Part shown: positions 60,662-64,000 of the stretch, piece after piece
How positions within the stretch are numbered: the first letter of the stretch is position 1
Layout: each line of letters opens with the position of its first letter
Assembly: GCF_019711655.1 (NCBI RefSeq)
Contig: NZ_JAIGNU010000002.1
Coordinates: 1-64,000 of the forward strand
Direction of reading: 5' to 3'
Origin: Qipengyuania mesophila
Lineage (GTDB): Bacteria; Pseudomonadota; Alphaproteobacteria; Sphingomonadales; Sphingomonadaceae
DNA length: 64,000 nt
Program-made: the position numbers and the translations under genes
Notes under the pieces: generated by a model
Seen by the model: only the letters and a program-made list of their open reading frames with translations
The model's database searches: none
What the model was told of the DNA's origin: nothing

Positions 60662-63403
60662 GTGAGCGCCCCGCTGCCCCTTCCCGCCCTCCATGCAAGC
60701 CACGCCGGCACCTGGCTGCGCGATGCGAACGGGGCCACGCGCGGTTGTTCGAAGGGCGAGGCGGTGATGGCCGCCGCGGACACGCCGCAGCTGCTGATGA
60801 ATGCGCCGCTGGTGGCCAGTCGGCTGGGCTATCCCGACCTCTCGGGGCTCGACCTGCTCGAGCTTTTCGCCTTCGTCCACCCGGCGCGGTTCTGCGTGCC
60901 CACGCCCAAGGGCCTCGCGCACGCGCTTGGGCTCGCCGAGCCAGCCGACGATGCCGCGGTTCCGCTGCTGCTCCAGCAGGCTGCGGGCGCGCTGGTCGCC
61001 ATGTGCGAGAGCGAGGACTGGCCCGAGCGCGAAGGCGCCTGGTCGGCCCTGCAATCGCTCGCGCGGCTGCGCTGGCCCTGGGCGGGCGTGCTAGCGCCGC
61101 ATATCCGCCGCCCCGAACGCGCCGAGAAATGGCTCTTCAGCCGCCTGCCCGAATGGGAGGAGACGCCCGAGCGACCGCAGCCCGGCCAGGTGCTGATCGA
61201 GGAATTCGAGATCGAGGCGCAACTCGAACGGCTGACCGGCGAAGGCGCCGAGCGGCGCGAGGGCCAGCGCGCGTTTTCGAAGGGCGCGGGCCACGTCTTC
61301 GCGCCGCGCGACCGGCAGAAGCGCCCGCATGTCCTGCTCGCTCAGGCGGGCACGGGGATCGGAAAGACGCTCGGCTATCTCGCCCCCGCCTCGCTCTGGG
61401 CGGAACGGTCGGGCGGGACGGTGTGGGTTTCGACCTATACCAAGAACCTCCAGCGCCAGCTGCGCCGCGAAAGCGCGCGCGCCTGGCCCGCCGCACGCGC
61501 CGACGGCTCGCCCCCGGTGGTGGTGCGCAAGGGGCGCGAGAACTACCTCTGCCTGCTCAATCTCGAGGATGCGCTGCAGGGCGGGTTTGCGGGCGGCCCG
61601 GCGATCCTCGCGCATCTGGTGGCGCGCTGGGCGGCCTATTCGCAGGATGGCGACATGATCGGCGGCGATCTGCCCGGCTGGCTCGGCACGCTGTTCCGCA
61701 AGCGCGGGATCGCGGCGCTGACCGACCAGCGCGGCGAATGCGTCTATGCCGGCTGCCCGCATTACCGGAAATGCTTCATCGAGCGCAGCGCGCGCAATGC
61801 CGCGCAGGCCGATCTCGTCATCGCCAACCACGCGCTGGTGATGGTCAACGCCGCACGTGGACGCGACGTCCATGCGCGCCCGACGCGGATCGTCTTCGAC
61901 GAGGGCCATCACGTCTTCGACGCCGCCGACAGCACCTTTTCCGCCGCACTGACCGGGCAGGAGGCGATCGAGCTCAGGCGCTGGATCATCGGCCCCGAAA
62001 AGAACAGCCGCGGGCGGCGGCGCGGCCTCTCGGCACGGCTCGCCGATGTCGCGAGCTATGACGAGGCGGGCGGCGACGCGGTCGAGGCCGCAGTCGAGGC
62101 GGCGCATGCCCTGCCGTCCGAAGGCTGGCTCGGGCGGCTAGCCGAGAATGCCCCGCTCGGCCCGCTCGAGGAACTGCTCGCTGCGGTCCGCGCGACCACC
62201 TTCGCGCGTGACGAAAGCGGCCTCGAGGCAGGCTACGGCATCGAGACCGAATGCGCGCAGCTTCCCGGCGAGCTGGTCGAGGCGGCGGGCAGCGCGGCAC
62301 AGGCTCTCGCCGCGATCCGCACGCCGCTGCTCAAGCTTGCCGGAAGGCTCGAGGCGGTGATGGAGGACGCGCCCGACTGGCTCGACGGCCAGGGCCGTGC
62401 GCGGATCGAAGGCGCGCGCCATTCGCTCGCCTGGCGGATCGACCTGATCGCCGCATGGGAAGCGCTGCTCGGCCGCCTCGGCGGGCCCGCCGATCCCGAA
62501 TTCGTCGACTGGCTGCAGGTCGACCGCAACGATGCGCGCGAATTCGATGTCGGGCTCTATCGCCACTGGCTCGACCCGATGAAGCCCTTCGCCAGGGTCG
62601 TGCTCGAACCCGCGCATGGCGTGATGCTGACCAGCGCCACGCTGACCGATCGCGACGAGAGCGGGCCCGACTGGCCGCATGCGGTGACCAAGAGCGGCGC
62701 GCCGCATCTAGAACTGCAGCCCAAGACCGCGCAGGCCGACAGCCCCTTCGACTATGCGGGCCGCGCCGAAGTGCTGATCGTCACCGATATCCGCAAGGGC
62801 GACATTCCGGCGCTGGCGGGCGCCTACGCGCGGCTGATCGAGGCTTCGGACGGCGGCGTGCTCGGCCTGTTCACCGCGATCCGCCGGATGCGCGCGGTCT
62901 ATGGCCGCATCGCCGACCGGCTCGCGCGCGCCGGCCTGCCGCTCTACGCGCAGCACGTCGATCCGATCGACACCGGCACGCTGACCGATATCTTCCGCGA
63001 CGATCCCCGCGCCAGCCTGCTCGGCACAGATGCGCTGCGCGACGGGGTCGACGTGCCCGGCCGGAGCTTGCGCTGCGTGGTCATGGAAAGCGTGCCCTGG
63101 CCGCGGCCGACGATCCTCCACCGCGCACGCCGCGCCGCCGCCGCCGAGCAGGAGGGCGGCGCGCAACGCTACGACGACCGCATCATCCGCGCGCGGCTGG
63201 CGCAGGCCTTCGGGCGGCTGATCCGCACGCGCGAGGATGCGGGCCATTTCGTCGTCCTCTCGCCCGCTTTTCCCAGCCGGCTGCTCAGCGCCTTCCCGGA
63301 AGGAACGCCCGTCACACGCCTGACGCTCGACGAGGCTTTACAGCGCGTCGCCCAGGGTGTTGTTAGCCCCGAGCATTCGCCAGCGGAGAACCCAACATCG
63401 TGA
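60662..63403 (+). CDS. DinG/YoaA-like Fe-S ATP-dependent DNA helicase
   Basis: A 913-residue superfamily 2 helicase of the XPD/DinG group. Start is GTG at 60662 (VSAPLPLPALHASHAGTW). Walker A AQAGTGIGKT, then TYTKNLQRQL, the Fe-S cluster cysteines (NYLCLLN and CVYAGCPHYRKC) and the DEGH box VFDEGHHVFDAA, followed by the second motor domain with TSATLTDRDE and AFGRLIRTREDAGHF. Such helicases unwind R-loops and repair intermediates. The long N-terminal 200 residues are characteristic for the alphaproteobacterial form. The next gene overlaps by four bases. Confidence 0.9.
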   Translation: MSAPLPLPALHASHAGTWLRDANGATRGCSKGEAVMAAADTPQLLMNAPLVASRLGYPDLSGLDLLELFAFVHPARFCVPTPKGLAHALGLAEPADDAAVPLLLQQAAGALVAMCESEDWPEREGAWSALQSLARLRWPWAGVLAPHIRRPERAEKWLFSRLPEWEETPERPQPGQVLIEEFEIEAQLERLTGEGAERREGQRAFSKGAGHVFAPRDRQKRPHVLLAQAGTGIGKTLGYLAPASLWAERSGGTVWVSTYTKNLQRQLRRESARAWPAARADGSPPVVVRKGRENYLCLLNLEDALQGGFAGGPAILAHLVARWAAYSQDGDMIGGDLPGWLGTLFRKRGIAALTDQRGECVYAGCPHYRKCFIERSARNAAQADLVIANHALVMVNAARGRDVHARPTRIVFDEGHHVFDAADSTFSAALTGQEAIELRRWIIGPEKNSRGRRRGLSARLADVASYDEAGGDAVEAAVEAAHALPSEGWLGRLAENAPLGPLEELLAAVRATTFARDESGLEAGYGIETECAQLPGELVEAAGSAAQALAAIRTPLLKLAGRLEAVMEDAPDWLDGQGRARIEGARHSLAWRIDLIAAWEALLGRLGGPADPEFVDWLQVDRNDAREFDVGLYRHWLDPMKPFARVVLEPAHGVMLTSATLTDRDESGPDWPHAVTKSGAPHLELQPKTAQADSPFDYAGRAEVLIVTDIRKGDIPALAGAYARLIEASDGGVLGLFTAIRRMRAVYGRIADRLARAGLPLYAQHVDPIDTGTLTDIFRDDPRASLLGTDALRDGVDVPGRSLRCVVMESVPWPRPTILHRARRAAAAEQEGGAQRYDDRIIRARLAQAFGRLIRTREDAGHFVVLSPAFPSRLLSAFPEGTPVTRLTLDEALQRVAQGVVSPEHSPAENPTS

Positions 63404-63927
63404 AGATCCTCGGCCTGTTGCGCCACGCCAAGTCCGACTGGGGCCAGAGCGACAAGCGCGATTTCGACCGAGGACTGAACGATCGGGGCCACCGCGGCGC
63501 GCATGTCATCGGCGAGCATATTGCGAAGCATGGCATCAAGTGGGACAAGCTCGTCGCCAGCCCCGCCACGCGGGTCAGGCTGACGGTCGAGGACGCACTC
63601 CCCGACCTCACCCCGCACTGGGACGAGCGGCTCTATCTCGCTGGGACCGACACGATCATGGACGTCATCCGCGAAAGCGGCGGCGATGCGGATGCGCTGC
63701 TGGTTTCGGGCCATAATCCGGGCCTCGGCGACATGCTGTTCGAACTGGTATCGCCCAAGAACGAGAACGCGCTCTACGACGAGGCCAAGGTCAAGTTCCC
63801 CACCGCCGCCTATGCGGTGTTCGAACTCGATATCGAGGACTGGAGCGAACTGCGCGACGGCTGCGGCGTGCTGGTCCAATTCGCCCGCCCGCGCGATCTC
63901 GATCCGGAGCTGGGACCGGAATATTAG
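63400..63927 (+). CDS. SixA-type histidine phosphatase
   Basis: A 175-residue phosphatase of the histidine phosphatase superfamily. The RHA-type catalytic motif is LLRHAKSDWGQ near residue 8, and the second His is in LLVSGHNPGLGDML. SixA-type enzymes dephosphorylate histidine-phosphotransfer domains, although many relatives act on other substrates. The GTG start overlaps the helicase stop (GTGA). Sequence after the stop to the window end (63928-64000) shows nothing clear. Confidence 0.9.
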   Translation: MKILGLLRHAKSDWGQSDKRDFDRGLNDRGHRGAHVIGEHIAKHGIKWDKLVASPATRVRLTVEDALPDLTPHWDERLYLAGTDTIMDVIRESGGDADALLVSGHNPGLGDMLFELVSPKNENALYDEAKVKFPTAAYAVFELDIEDWSELRDGCGVLVQFARPRDLDPELGPEY

Positions 63928-64000
63928 TGCGGCTGATCCGGTTTGCGGTGTAGAGCGTTCGCAAGGGTTGGGCGGCTATTGGGTGGAAAGCAGACTTTCG

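Overview
The window reads as a piece of chromosome from an alphaproteobacterium of the order Sphingomonadales, most likely family Erythrobacteraceae (Erythrobacter or a relative). The evidence is the high GC, the lineage-typical genes (NDUFS4-like complex I subunit, class I lysyl-tRNA synthetase, long-chain polyprenyl diphosphate synthase of the ubiquinone-10 type, DUF6456 protein, RcnB-like protein) and the gene order SRP RNA-dnaX-ybaB. This placement is inference from gene content; no database was consulted.

Layout. 1-4070: a cut-off CDP-alcohol phosphatidyltransferase gene, a TerC-family metal exporter, a DUF465 protein, and a compact operon of a b-type cytochrome with an acidic His-rich loop, a membrane-anchored LuxR-type regulator and a VIT/CCC1-family metal transporter. 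About 4450-10820: a clearly less GC-rich integrative element abutting the 3' end of tRNA-Tyr. It carries a tyrosine integrase translationally coupled to a Rep-like protein, a small serine recombinase, an XRE repressor, a membrane-anchored unknown, and a stand-alone protein resembling the C-terminal helical part of MgsA/RarA. The far attachment site was not found.

10820-35540 is housekeeping: rlmB, a lipoprotein, HU, Lon, ybaB-dnaX, SRP RNA, a complex I subunit, hrpB, a polyprenyl synthase, chorismate mutase, a PhoPQ-like two-component operon with a PepSY protein, a SIMPL protein, a secreted amidohydrolase, an ABC-F ATPase coupled to a uracil-DNA-glycosylase-family protein, a DUF6456 gene divergent from an XRE/S24-like regulator and a glycosyltransferase, and yajC-secD-secF.

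35730-46690 holds a tRNA-Pro, a solitary 3TM holin, a KaiC-like ATPase directly followed by an HWE histidine kinase, a transglutaminase, the aroQ-accB-accC fatty-acid/shikimate cluster, an Lrp-GFA pair, a degenerate histidine kinase followed in the same frame by a polysaccharide deacetylase with no ordinary start codon, and tRNA-Ile2 and tRNA-Pro genes. 46760-64000 holds a MATE exporter (probable CTG start), a diguanylate cyclase, EttA, a tandem PilZ protein, FKBP, acylphosphatase, a flavin-oxidase-fold protein, an RcnB protein with an Arg-rich repeat, a second b-type cytochrome, a 2OG-Fe(II) hydroxylase, class I LysRS, a small six-cysteine protein, two envelope proteins of unknown function, a DinG-like helicase and a SixA-type phosphatase.

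The strongest candidates for something new are the KaiC/HWE-kinase pair, the cytochrome-LuxR-VIT metal module, the tRNA-Tyr element with its stand-alone MgsA-like protein and recombinase-linked inverted repeat, and several leader hairpins that would mask start sites (PepSY gene, ABC-F gene). No CRISPR array, rRNA operon or intact insertion sequence was seen.
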